A DNA stretch of 64,000 bases from Prinsepia uniflora (Eukaryota; Streptophyta; Magnoliopsida; Rosales; Rosaceae), in the NCBI GenBank assembly GCA_032719365.1, contig CM064870.1, forward strand, positions 42,192,194-42,256,193, written 5' to 3'. Below, one piece after another: positions 48,065-59,239 of the stretch; the stretch's first letter is position 1, and every line of letters starts with the position of its first letter. The notes under the pieces are model-generated. The model made no database searches and had not been told where the DNA came from. It saw nothing but the letters and a program-made list of their open reading frames with translations. Position numbers and translations under genes: made by a program.

Positions 48065-48122
48065 GTAGACCAAGGACCGTTAGATAGGGAATTTTCACGT
48101 AGACCAAGGACCGTTAGATAGG
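48065..48122. repeat. Junction duplication between elements C and D
   Basis: GTAGACCAAGGACCGTTAG and following ATAGG occur twice, 34 bp apart (48065-48088 and 48099-48122). The corresponding place in the 3' LTR of element D (about 52370) has one copy, so the duplication is specific to this junction. Confidence 0.7.
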
Positions 48123-48619
48123 TCTCGATGTCCTGAGTACAACGACAAGCGGCACGCTGTCATCGGACGTCAGACGGTGAAGTTATGGTTCTGTAAAGTT
48201 GGAGGGGTAAAATGGTAATTTGGACACTTAGGGGCATTTTGGTCTTTCGGTACCTTGGGAATTGTGAGTAATCAAAGGGGGACATGTGGCCTGAGTGATT
48301 GGAGATTTTTTGGGTTGGACCGTTGGATGAAGGACACGTGGGGGACTCCTAAAGGGTTCTAGCTGTGTGTGTGTGTGTGTGTGCACGGTTACATAATACA
48401 CGGCTGCTAATCGCCCATTTTGTTCACAGAGAGGAAAAAACAGGGAGAGTGAGACCGTGAGAGAAAATAGATCAATTTCAGAAATTGTGTGAGAGTTGTT
48501 GTTGGTGCGTTTGAGTAAGTGAGTGCTGGTGTGTTTGAGTGAAATTGAGAGAATTAGAAAGGATGAAGGACGGTGCTAAGGGAGGAGGAAATCAGGAAAC
48601 AGAGCAGGGACACCGTGCA

Positions 48620-48826
48620 CAGCTGTGCACCCCAGTTGATCAAACCATCAAAATTGGAGGAGTGGTGGTGTTCAGTGACCTGAGAGGAGTCGTGTGGACT
48701 CAGTGGAGCACAGCGGTGAGCACGGCTGTGCACCCAAGTTGATCAAACCATCAAAATTGGAGGAGTGGTGGTGTTCAGTGACCTGAGAGGAGTCGTGTGG
48801 ACTCAGTGGAGCACGGCGATGAGCAC
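48620..48826 (+). repeat. About 103-bp tandem duplication in the 5' LTR of element D
   Basis: GCTGTGCACCCCAGTTGATC and the following CAGTGACCTGAGAGGAGTCG are present twice here and once in the 3' LTR (near 52906-53010). The copies are nearly identical, so this is a recent duplication. Confidence 0.8.
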
Positions 48827-49589
48827 GACAGAGGCCAAAGCAAGGGTAAGCGTTCATTGTCCCCTGTTTTTCCAGTTTGCTTCAGTATGAAATTCGTGGG
48901 TTTTGAGGTTGAGTCGAGCCGTTCTTTTAGTCCTATTAGCTTTAGGAGGTTGTTAAGAACCATAGGTATCGACTTAGAGTCCTACGGTGGCCATGGGTGG
49001 CCGGAGACAGAAACTCGAATTTCTGAGTTTTCTTTCGAGCTTTGGACGGTAAGTTTTGGTATTGTTTGTTACGAATTAGATAGTGGAATAGGTGGGTTAG
49101 AGTGGGACGAACATAATGGAATCAAAAGGAAACAAAATGGACCACAAATGGGACGAAACCGTGAACGTCGGTTCACGACTGGACCGGTTGGATCGAACCG
49201 GTTCAAACCGGGTTGAACGAAGGTTGAAGATGAACAGTGTAAGGCGTGTGAGGCCCACGCGCAGCACCTTTGGGCGGAGCTTGTGGGCGCGTGGCTCAGT
49301 TTTCGAGGAAGGTTTCAACATGACTTTTAACTTATTTAATGTAATGAACATTTTGGCGCTGGTTTCGAGTCAATCAGACACCGTCTCGATAGTTTTCGGG
49401 ATATCCGAAAGTTTTATGCCTAGGTTAAAAATAGTTAAAAATACGGAAAAATTACGGGGCTTTGGTAGAAGCTTAATTGAGTAGTTAGTAACCTTGTTAT
49501 GGGATTTGAACAGGTCCGGGGAAGCCGAGGATAGTGAAATGGCTGGTAACGGCGTAAGTGCGCGCGTATCGAGGCGACATCGGAATGGT

Positions 49590-50703
49590 CTGTGAGTGGA
49601 CTTTGCTTTCTAACTCTTGATGCATGCATATATGTTTTCTATACTTGATTCTATGATTTGATTTACGATTGTGATGGTTTATGGTTTTGGCCCGTTTTTC
49701 GAGGAAATAACGGCATTGCACGTTTTACGAGAATTGACGAATATTCTGAGTTAAACCTGGTTTTATTGGTTTGGTCTTGGGATGTGAATTGCGATTCGAT
49801 TTCAAAAGAAAGAAAAAGGATTTCTGAAAAGTGTTTTCGGAAAAAGGTTTTCAGCTTGAAGCCAATTCAAAAGTGGTTTTCGGAAAGGTGATTTCGGGTT
49901 TCGGAATCAGAATTCCGGGTGACGATTCGGGATGCGATTCGGGACTTGAAATGGATTTCCGGTTTTGGGTTCGGAATGGTTATTCCGGATGTCGGCTTAT
50001 GGAATGATGTTTGCGAACTCGGATCGGGAAAGGAGGTGGATATGAATTATGAGTTTGGATTCGGGATCCTGATGAGATTGCGGATTCAGATTCAGATTTG
50101 GAATGGAAAGTGGTTTTCAAACGGTTTGGATTGGATTTGCTGGATCTGGTTATTGTGTTTAAAGACCCGGACTATGATTGACGGGGGACGGGCCCGGATT
50201 GGGTTTAAAGACCCGGATTGAGTTTAAAGACTCAGAAGTTTAAAGACTCGGATATATTGATATTTTCCCCCGTAGGCCTGTTGAGTTTAAAGACTCGGGA
50301 GTTTAAAGACTCGGATTATTGAGGCCTGGTTATTGAGTTTAAAGACTCGGGAGTTTAAAGACTCGGATAGATTCAGAAGGTTCGATGGATGAGAACGTGG
50401 TTTCAAATGTGTATTGGATTTCACTAAGATGTGATGATGATGGTTTATAAAAATGGTTTTCCGATGTTTTGGGCAGTGGCCCGGAGGATATGGTTTTTGA
50501 TGGTTTTGGGCGGAGGCCGGGATTTGAGAAAAGGAAAAATGTGTTTGTTTTTCGTACATGGTTTTATGACTTGAAATTGGTATGCATGCATTGGTTCTTT
50601 TAAAACGGAGGGTATAAATGTGTGTGTTTTCTGATAACTGTTTTTGAACTTAAACTTTATTTTTGTCCACTCACAGTCTTTTCGTGTTTTCAATACCTTC
50701 CAG
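49590..50703 (+). other. Intron-like module in the 5' LTR of element D
   Basis: CTGTGAGTGGAC at 49590-49601 is the reverse complement of GTCCACTCACAG at 50665-50676. CTCAC is followed about 30 nt later by CTTCCAG ending at 50703. A GTTTAAAGAC dyad array (50157-50368) and GGGCAGTGGCCC at about 50473 lie between. Confidence 0.5.
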
Positions 50704-50939
50704 GTTGTTGCGGCGCGGGCTGTCGGTCGAGAGAGATGGAGACATCACACGCACAATCCACAGTAGACGTTGTGCATTCTAGGATGTTCGAAATTTCTGG
50801 ATGGTCGAATCGGAAATCCCTTGTCTGACTTACGTGTCACATGGAGATTGGACATTTGTTTAACTTTCGTGTCATGCGTAACTTGGACGGGATCGGGATT
50901 TAGCCCTTAATCCCGGGGGATTAGGGGTGGGTCCTGACA

Positions 50940-52035
50940 AATTGGTATCAGAGCGAGGTTTTGTGTTCTCTGCGCGAGGTTTGGTTCCCAGGATCGTTGG
51001 TTCGTCGATTTGGGTGGTGTGATGCTACTGTAGATGTGATGTCTCGACACCGAACAGCCCGACAGCAACCTGGACGATAGTGATAATACGTTTGAGGTGG
51101 TTGGATAACAACATTTGAGGATGTTAGTCACTCGATACGCGATACGAGGTGTGACGAACGTCGGCTTAGGGCCGGTATGGTTAGTGTGTTGGTACTGGTT
51201 TACTTGATCGGATGGATTGGTGGTCAGTTGGGTTGAGTTTGGAATCGTACGGCTACGAGTAGCCGGATACTTTGAGTGGCAGGGTTTAGGAACGACGGAG
51301 GATGCGGGTGTGACAACCCGAGTGATAAGTCTGTGGTGAACCAGTGGTAACTGCGGGTTTGGATAACCTGGACGACGGGGATGATTTGAGGTACCCCGTG
51401 AGATTACTGGATTGTAGTGAGAAGTACCTGAGGGAAACCGAGAGTTGAGGTTTGGGGTATTGTTGTCCTTGTGGTTTGGGCCGACTTACGACCGGATTGG
51501 GTATGGTGCTGCGAGGTAAAACTAAGGTAGTGGGTGCTTGGTAGATGACTCTGGATGAGGATTCATACTAAGAGTAAGATAGTGATGACCATGGGCAGGT
51601 CATGTATCAGGACGAACGGGCAGGATGCCGTGGGTTGGTTAGAGTAGCGTAGCAGAAGTGTGGTTGTGATCTGTAGAAGATGAAAAGCCCTATGGCTAGT
51701 AGATGAGTTGGGAAACTTGTGGCTGAAATACCTGGATTTGTAACTTCCCTTAACTTGTAGTGTGTTCCGAAGTAGAGCAATACTTGGTGACGCCGAGTGT
51801 AGCGAGTGTCATGGTGAGTCCCGTTGGGGATGACGGAAGGAACTGAGAATGAGTGACTATAACTGATCGATATGAGCTTATTGAAGAGAACCCACAATCT
51901 AGGAGTGCCTTTAGGATTTTTTTGATTTACCCCGATAGGGTGATTGTATGTGAGGTTGACCACCGGGTAGGAGACCTAGTAGTGGAGAACGAGTTGTGGA
52001 ATTTCGAGGACGAAATTCTTTTAAGGAGGCTAGGT
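50940..52035 (+). mobile_element. Non-coding internal domain of element D (1.1 kb)
   Basis: Starts with the PBS and ends with the hairpin GAATTTCGAGGACGAAATTC (51999-52018) and a purine-rich tract TTAAGGAGGCTAGG. No gag or pol sequence is readable. With 3-kb LTRs and 1.1 kb inside, most of this element is LTR. Confidence 0.75.
50943..50955 (+). other. Primer-binding site of element D
   Basis: TGGTATCAGAGCG starts three bases after the LTR end; initiator-Met tRNA type. Confidence 0.85.
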
Positions 52036-54467
52036 TGTAAAGACCCGTCCTGGAAATTAGGATTAAGACGGTGATTAGTGACAGATTAATGAGCTTAAGC
52101 GGTGGTTAGTGGGTTACTTTGGACGGTCGACGTAGAATGACGATTTTGCCCCTAGACCGGGTAAAAAGTTGACTTTTAATTCGGGCGGTCATTTGGGTAT
52201 TGACCGATGACCGTGACGTAGTTCGGGACGTCACGAGTATGTAGACAAGTGGCACGCCTGATTCCGACATCCGAGGAGGAAGTTATGATGTTCACAAGGT
52301 TAAGGACATAACCGTAATTTGGTAAATTAAAGGGAAAATGTTGATTTTTTGGAAGATAAGGAATTTTCACGTAGACCAAGGACCGTTAGATAGGTCTCGA
52401 CGTCCTGAGTACAACGACAGGCGGCACGGTGTCATCGGACGTCAGACGGTGAAGTTATGGTTCTGTAAAGTTGGAGGGGTAAAATGGTAATTTGAAAACT
52501 TAGGGGCATTTTGGTCTTTCGGTACCTTGGGAATTGTGAGTAATCAGAGGGGGACATGTGGCCTGAGAGATTGGAGATTTTTTGGGTTGGACCGTTGGAT
52601 GAAGGACACGTGGGGGACTCCTAGAGGGTTCTAGCAGTGTGTGTGTGTGTGTGTGTATGTGTGTGTGCACGGTTACATAATACACGGCTGGAAATCGTCC
52701 ATTTTGTTCACAGAGAGGAAAAAACAGGGAGAGTGAGGCCGTGAGAGAAAATCGATCAATTCCAGAAATTGTGTGAGAGTTGTTGTTGGTGGGTTTGAGT
52801 AAGTGAGTGCTGGTGTGTTTGAGTGAAATTGAGAGAATTAGAAAGGATGAAGGACGGTGCTAAGGGAGGAGGAAATTAGGAAACAGAGCAGGGACACCGT
52901 GCACGGCTGTGCACCCCAGTTGATCAAACCATCAAAATTGGAGGAGTAGTGGTGTTCAGTGACCTGAGAGGAGTCGTGTGGACTCAGTGGAGCATGGCGG
53001 TGAGCACGGCAGATGCTAGAGCAAGGGTAAGCGTTCATTGTCCCCTGTTTTTCCAGTTTGTTTCAGTATGAAATTCGTGGGTTTTGAGGTTGAGACGAGG
53101 CGTTCTTTTAGTCCTATTAGCTTTAGGAGGTTGTGATGCATGCATGCATATATGTTTTTATATGTTTTCTATACTTGATTCTTTGATTTGATTTACGATT
53201 GTGATGGTTTATGGTTTTCGCACATTTTTCGAGGAAATAACGGTATTGCACGTTTTACGAGAATTGATGAATATTCTGATTTAAACCTGGTTTTAATGGT
53301 TTGGTCTTGGGATGTGAATTGCGATTCGATTTCAAAAGAAAGAAAAAGGATTTCGGAAAAGTGTTTTCGGAAAAAGGTTTTCGGCTTGAAGCCAGTTTAA
53401 AAGTGGTTTTCAAAAAGGTGATTTCGGGTTTCGGAATCAGAATTCCGGGTGACGATTCGAGATACAATTCGGGACTTGAAATGGATTTCTGGGTTTGGGT
53501 TTGGAATGGTTATTCTGGATGCCGTCTTACGGAATGATGGTTGCGAACTCGGATCTGGAAAGGAGGTGGATATGAATTTTGAGTTTGGATTCGGGATCCT
53601 GATGAGATTGCGGATTCGGATTCGGATTTGGAATGGAAAGTGGTTTTCAAACGGTTTGGATTGGATTTGCTGGATCTGGTTATTGGGTTTAAAGACCCGG
53701 ATTATGATTGACGGGGGACGGGCCCGGATTGGGTTTAAAGACCCGGATTGAGTTTAAAGACTCGGGAGTTTAAAGACTCGGATATATTGATATTTTCCCC
53801 CGTAGGCCTGTTGAGTTTAAAGACTCGGGAGTTTAAAGACTCGGATTATTGAGGCCTGGTTATTGAGTTTAAAGACTCGGGAGTTTAAAGACTCGGATAG
53901 ATCCAGCAGGTTCGATGGATGAGAACGTGGTTTCAAATGTGTATTGGATTTCACTAAGATGTGATGATGATGGTTTATAAAAATGGTTTTCCGATGTTTT
54001 GGGCAGTGGCCTGGAGGATATGGTTTTTGATGGTTTTGGGCGGAGGCCGGGATTTGAGAAAAGGAAAAATGTGTTTGTTTTTCGTACATGGTTTTATGAC
54101 TTGAAATTGGTATGCATGCATTGGTTCTTTTAAAACGGAGGATATAAATGTGTGTTTTCTGATAACTGTTTTTGAACTTAAACTTTATTTTTGTCCACTC
54201 ACAGTCTTTTCGTGTTTTCAATACCCTCCAGGTTGTTACAGCGCGGGCTGTCGGTCGAGAGAGATGGATACATCACACGCACAATCCACAGTAGACGTTG
54301 TGCACTCTAGGATGTTCGAAATTTTTGGACGGTCGAATCGGAAATCCCTTGTCTGACTTACGTGTAACATGGAGGTTGGAAGTTTGTTTAGCTTTCGTGT
54401 CATGCGTAACTTGGACGGGATCAGAATTTAGCCCTTAATCCCGAAGGATTAAGGGTGGGTCCTGACA
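52036..54467 (+). repeat. 3' LTR of element D with a 665-bp internal deletion
   Basis: Starts TGTAAAGACCCGTCCTGG and ends GGTGGGTCCTGACA. Compared with the 5' LTR, bases matching 48954-49618 are absent between 53134 and 53135. That loss removes the GC hairpin and the left module arm CTGTGAGTGGAC; the right arm is kept at about 54192-54203. The GTTTAAAGAC array is at 53690-53900 and a (GT)n run near 52637-52668. Confidence 0.85.
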
Positions 54468-56036
54468 CAAAACCCTCCGGATCCTGTCGGATGTGCATCG
54501 ACTTCATTGACCTCAACTAGGCATGTCCCTAGGACAGCCTCCCACTGCCCAAGGTCGACCTCCTAGTCGACGCCACAACTAGTCACAAACTCTTGAGCTT
54601 TATGGACGCATAATCCGGCGTACGAGCACTCCTACGTAATTTTCAAGCATATGAGATCACCCAAAACCCGCGCTCTAAGAACAGTGACACCGACACCTTG
54701 GCCCCTCTTGGCTTCCTCCATTGAAGAAAAAATCGGCCGCCATGTTCCGATTGAACTCCTTGCAACCTCGAGCACCAAGGAGTGTCATGTCATGGCCGTC
54801 ACCAGTGAACCCTCGTGGATGGATCCAATCATCTGGTACCTCACCACGGCAGACCTACCAACAGAACGAAATGAGGCCTAGCGCATCCAACACTAGTCTG
54901 CACGGTACACTGAGGTCCATGACCATTAATACAAACGGGGCTTCAACGTCCCGCTCTTGAAATGCCTCCCAACCGACCGTGGCATCGCTATCCTTAGGGA
55001 AATCCACCAGGGAATCTCTGGCAACCATTCCGAGCCCAAATCTCTAGCCCACAAAGCCTTCCGGTAAGGTTACTACTGGCCAACAATGCGCGCTGACTCC
55101 ATTACACTGACCCAAAAGTGCCCTCAGTGCCAGAAATATGCGCTCATCCCTCACTCCCCCGGTGAACAACTTACTCCCATGCTCAGCCCTTGACATTTCT
55201 CTCAATGGGGACTCGACCTTATTGGCCCCATGCCATGGGGGAAAGGCGGGCTCGAACATGCGGTCGTCGAGATTGATTACTTCACCAAATGGGCGGGAGA
55301 AAAATCTCTTAAAACGATCACGGCGGCCCAAATCGAGAGCTTCGTTTACCAAAACATTATATGTCTTTTCATCATTCCCCATACGATCGCAACTGATAAC
55401 GGGAAGTAATTCGACTGTGCTCGTTTTCGGAACTTCTGTGATGTTTACGGCATCCAACTTTGCTTACGCCTCAGTTGCACACCTCTAGGCCAATGGGCAG
55501 GTGGAAGCCATCAACAAGCTCATCAAGCATAATCTAAAAACCCGTCTGGATAAGACCCCGAAGGGCTCTCTGACGTCCTATGGTCCTAATAGACCTCCTA
55601 CTGGACATCAACTAAGGAGACACCTTTGCCCTGGCTTTTGGGATGGAGGCTGTCGTTCTGGTTGAAATCGGAAAAACCTCATACCGAGTGCTATCCTATG
55701 ACCCCGACACAAACAATGCACTCATCAACCTCAACCTTAAATTCCTTAAGGAAAGCCGTGATCAAGCCAACCTCCGTAACATGGCCCACAAGCAACGCAT
55801 TGCTCGCTACTACGATTCCTGAGTACGAGCTTGTAGCTTCAAATTTGGGGTCTGGGTCATCTGTAAGTTCAGCCTCGTAACTAAGGACAGGGCAGACAGC
55901 TCCTTTGGGCCCACGTGGGAAGGACCCTACCTGGTCACCAAAATCTGCCAACCAAGGACCTACGAATTACAAACCACGGACGGTCGTCTATTAACACACC
56001 CGTGGCACACCGATCATCTCAAGTTCTTTTATATGT
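54468..56036 (+). pseudogene. Tat-lineage pol, internally deleted (element G)
   Basis: Sense-strand pol remnants of element G resume right after element D. The first part reads KPSGSCRMCIDF (start of RT) and LLSFMDA. Near 54619 it jumps to RALLRNFQAYEI and SKNSDTDTLAPL, the end of RNase H, so most of RT and RNase H is gone. Then come WMDPIIWYL, an HHCC integrase finger (GNHSEPKSLAHKAFR...CPQCQ), integrase core motifs LDLIGPMPWGKGG and TDNGK, and the GQVEAINKLIKHNLKTR block. The frame ends HPWHTDHLKFFYM and a stop near 56036, the usual pol end. Many stops and frameshifts. Confidence 0.8.
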
Positions 56037-56661
56037 GATCTGTCTATAATTTTACTTTGTTTGTAAAAACATTTTTGTAGTTGATTTGGCCATCTCCAGT
56101 CAACATTATCATTTGATGCATAGCAGGGGTTTCATGTGCCCTTTTTTTACCAACTTTTTTACACTGTCATTTTCGAATTTTTAAGTGTTCGCCTATCAAC
56201 ACCTCATTAATCGGCATCTCACGCATCACTCAGGACAAACGGCACCCTGCCCAGCTACTGCCGATAGACATAAAATTATGTGTGGGACAAACCAACTACC
56301 TCTACCTCTCGCGGCCGTGTCCAACGTCCATTTATTTTATAAGTCTAGGCCTCTCGGCACCATCCTGATCGGTAGCTCACTGAAGGTTTAACCTATATTG
56401 GGGTTACTTGGGTAAGGATTACTCCCCAATGCTAACTCCTTTCTCATTAAACAAACCCAAACAGCCTCCTAAATACGACCGGCCCCCCTGGCCGATTAAC
56501 ACTCGCCTTTACCAATGAACACTTAACTTCCAAGCTTATCCCCTAAGCTAAACATTCACTGCATCACAAGTGTGCCTCATAATGGCAAGCCTACATAAAA
56601 ATCAAGCAGTTCTATCCAAGTCCAAAAATAAATGAGTGGTCACAACATAAATCATTTCATT
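56037..56661. other. 3' non-coding region after Tat pol
   Basis: No frame recognised. Lies between the pol stop and the antisense ORF, as in other Tat-lineage elements. Confidence 0.5.
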
Positions 56662-59239
56662 TCATCTAAAAAAAAGTCCAGTACAGATACACGGGGCATC
56701 CCCCGATTTACATATAAACAAAAAAGGCAAACACCTATCTCTACAGGGGTCTTCACCCCACAACTTCAATCTCCTCGTCCACATCCTGCTCTTGGTTGGC
56801 AGAGGGAGTGACGGGGTCCTTGTGACCACCAGTTGGCTTTTCTGCCTCGCTGGTCGGCACATATGGCTGCAATATCGCCTTCTCAACGTTTTCCCTCTCC
56901 AAGGTGAATTGAAGGATAACCCCGGGGTTAAACTACAGTACACGCTGCACACAGTCATCCTCGACTTCCGCTAGTGCCAGATCCAAATGGTTGGCATATA
57001 GTGGATTGGCCATGAAGTCCTTAAGAGTCGTATGCCGATCGGCGGCCAGGTAGGTGCGCAACTGATCGATCTCCCCTTGCATTTCTCCGACCACCTTCTC
57101 CTGCTTATTGAGCTGCGAGGAGAAGGCGTTTGCAGTTTCCTCCCGCGTCGTAATCCCCCTCTCAGCCTCCTCAGCGTTGGAAGTTTGGCACTGGACCTCT
57201 TTTTTCAAGTCGGCCACTCACTTGTGGGCCTCATGCACCTCCCGCTGTTGCGCCACCTTCTACTCGGCCTCCGGCGTTAGCATGTGCCGAGCAGCCTTCT
57301 ACAGGGCGACATAGGTCTGCCCAAAACACTACCCAACAACCAAACACTTGTCAAAAACAGAGGCAACAAATTCACTATTTACACCTTGCACAAACCAGGG
57401 GTTGAACACTTACATGGTCCTACTCGGCGAGCACTATGGCAAACCGATCGAAATGGGAGCTGGTGCCGATCTCTTCGATTTCCCGTGGGGTGCTCTGCAA
57501 CCCCAGCACGAAGACATTAGAAACCAGCACAAGGGACTTATGGACGTGATAGGTAACTTGGACCCACTCGTCTCTCGCCTTGGCCGACCGCACCAGGTCG
57601 GCTGCATCGGCAGGCTTCGTAAACATAGAACGTATACCTGGGGCACCGGTCGGCCACTGGTCCCTCGGTTGAGGCGGGATTTCCATCCTCTCCTCCTTGG
57701 AAGGCTTCTCCTGAGAGGCCTCTACCGACCTTAGCTCCAACTCCTACTTGCGATGCAGATTAGCTCCCTTACTTTCTGACATGTCGGCAGCTGGAGGGGA
57801 TTGCCTTTGGCCAGCCTCCATGAGCTTCCGGCCCTGCTCACGGACCTGCTCCAGGCCACCGTTGATTGGTCGCTTCATGAAGACCACCGGGCTGTTCTCC
57901 ACGCTCGACCTCGGGTTCCCACATAGTCGAGACTCAGGCCTGACCAACTTCTGAGGGGCGCCCTGCTGACTGCCGCTCGAGCACCCCTCTTGGGCGTCAT
58001 TCCTCCCGGCACGCTTGGGCTTATCCACCACCATTTTCTGTCTCAGTCTAGCCTAGGGTGCCGAGCCACTCTCCCTTACTTTACCAGAGGACTTGGTATG
58101 TTTTTCCTGGCTAGCAGCAGGGGTATGCTTGTTCACAGCCTCGCTCATTTTCTTGGCAGCTGCTTGTTCAACTTGAGGGTGGATTGCAACACAAGAAACA
58201 CAAGTTAGCTGCATTCGGCATCTAGGGTCATCCGACCGTTACATACTCACAAAACAAAACTTACCCGAGGGAGAGATAAGGCCAACCGCAATTAAGTTGG
58301 CTGGAAATCTGAGGACGCAACAGCTTTGCTCTAATTCTGAAAGCGTCTGTCGAACCAATTTGCAAGCTTCCACCTCTTCCGCTATAACGTTAGCCTTTGA
58401 CGGACCTGCACAAGAAAAAAAAAGAAACGATCAGGTTCCAGTTCAACATCCATACCAACCATCTATTCCAAATATCCTAAAGAGCCGATCGGCAGGTAAA
58501 ACAACCTCTCAACTGAAAATGGGTAGGAATCCTCGACCGAACCCTACTAAGATCACCCTTCCATGGGCCCGATACCTAGCAGAACCGATGCTTCCAGCTC
58601 TTTTGTGAGGTCGGCACATTGAGGATGAATGCACTGCGAGCTGTCTTCTGAAGGTACTCCATATGGAACCACCCATGGACGAACGTTTGTTTCTTAAATT
58701 TGTACAAGAAACATAACTGACCCTAGGTCGGCTCCGGCAGTTCCTCCAGTTGGAAGGCCGTGTACACGTTGACTAGGATAATCCAGCCGTTCATGTTGAG
58801 CTGCCCTATGGCGAGATTGGCCCGCGCTATTATGTCTTGGAGCCATGGGTGAAGGGGCAACCTTACCTCATGCTCAAAGTAGTCGACATAGAACAACGTC
58901 GACCCTTTTGGGGGGTCGCTCAGCCTCAAACTACCCGACGGTAGGGTCATCTAGATGTCCAACGACACATTGTATAATTCTCGGAATTTATCCAGGTCCA
59001 ATTACCGAATGGTGTTGCACTCATAATCTACGGCATACTCCGACGTCAGCTAGCCATCATGCTCCAACTAAGATGAGGAGTCCATTCCCATTTCACCCTC
59101 TTCCCGATCACTTTCCAAGACGATGACAGGTGGGGAGCTAGGTTGCGCCTCCCAATCGACTACTTGATCAGACTCTACTATTGGCTTAGCATGCGAACTG
59201 TCCCCGTCTGTCTGATCAACACTTGATCTTGGGGTGCTA
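56662..59239 (-). pseudogene. Antisense ORF of the Tat element, Transposase_28-like (gypsy-type)
   Basis: Read on the minus strand from about 59150. LDLDKFRELYNVSL precedes a block with LPSGSLRLSDPPKGSTLFY, YFEHEVRLPLHPWL and LAIGQLNMNGWIILV. This is the pattern of the plant PF04195-type domain (small N-terminal region, yF..gl.lPlHp, qL.pN.w..l). Then come YKFKKQTFVHGWF, SWKHRFC and a charged coiled-coil segment (56933-57217, NKQEKVVGEMQGEIDQL). In-frame stops and frameshifts show it is decayed. Antisense ORFs between pol and the 3' LTR are known in Tat/Ogre/Retand elements; their function is unclear. The N-terminal end is cut by element E at 59240. Confidence 0.65.

Larger units (their letters stand above)
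48087..50939 (+). repeat. 5' LTR of element D, lacking its first 0.32 kb
   Basis: Homologous to 52360-54467. It lacks the start (52036-52359) and ends GGTGGGTCCTGACA. It contains a (GT)n run near 48364-48384, a tandem duplication 48620-48826, a GC hairpin GCGTGTG/CACGCGC at 49244-49262, the intron-like module 49590-50703 and the GTTTAAAGAC array 50157-50368. Confidence 0.85.

Noticed and set aside
47638..48121. Overlapping 75-114 codon frames in the internal domain of element C
   Set aside because: Only composition supports them; they cross the junction duplication at 48065.
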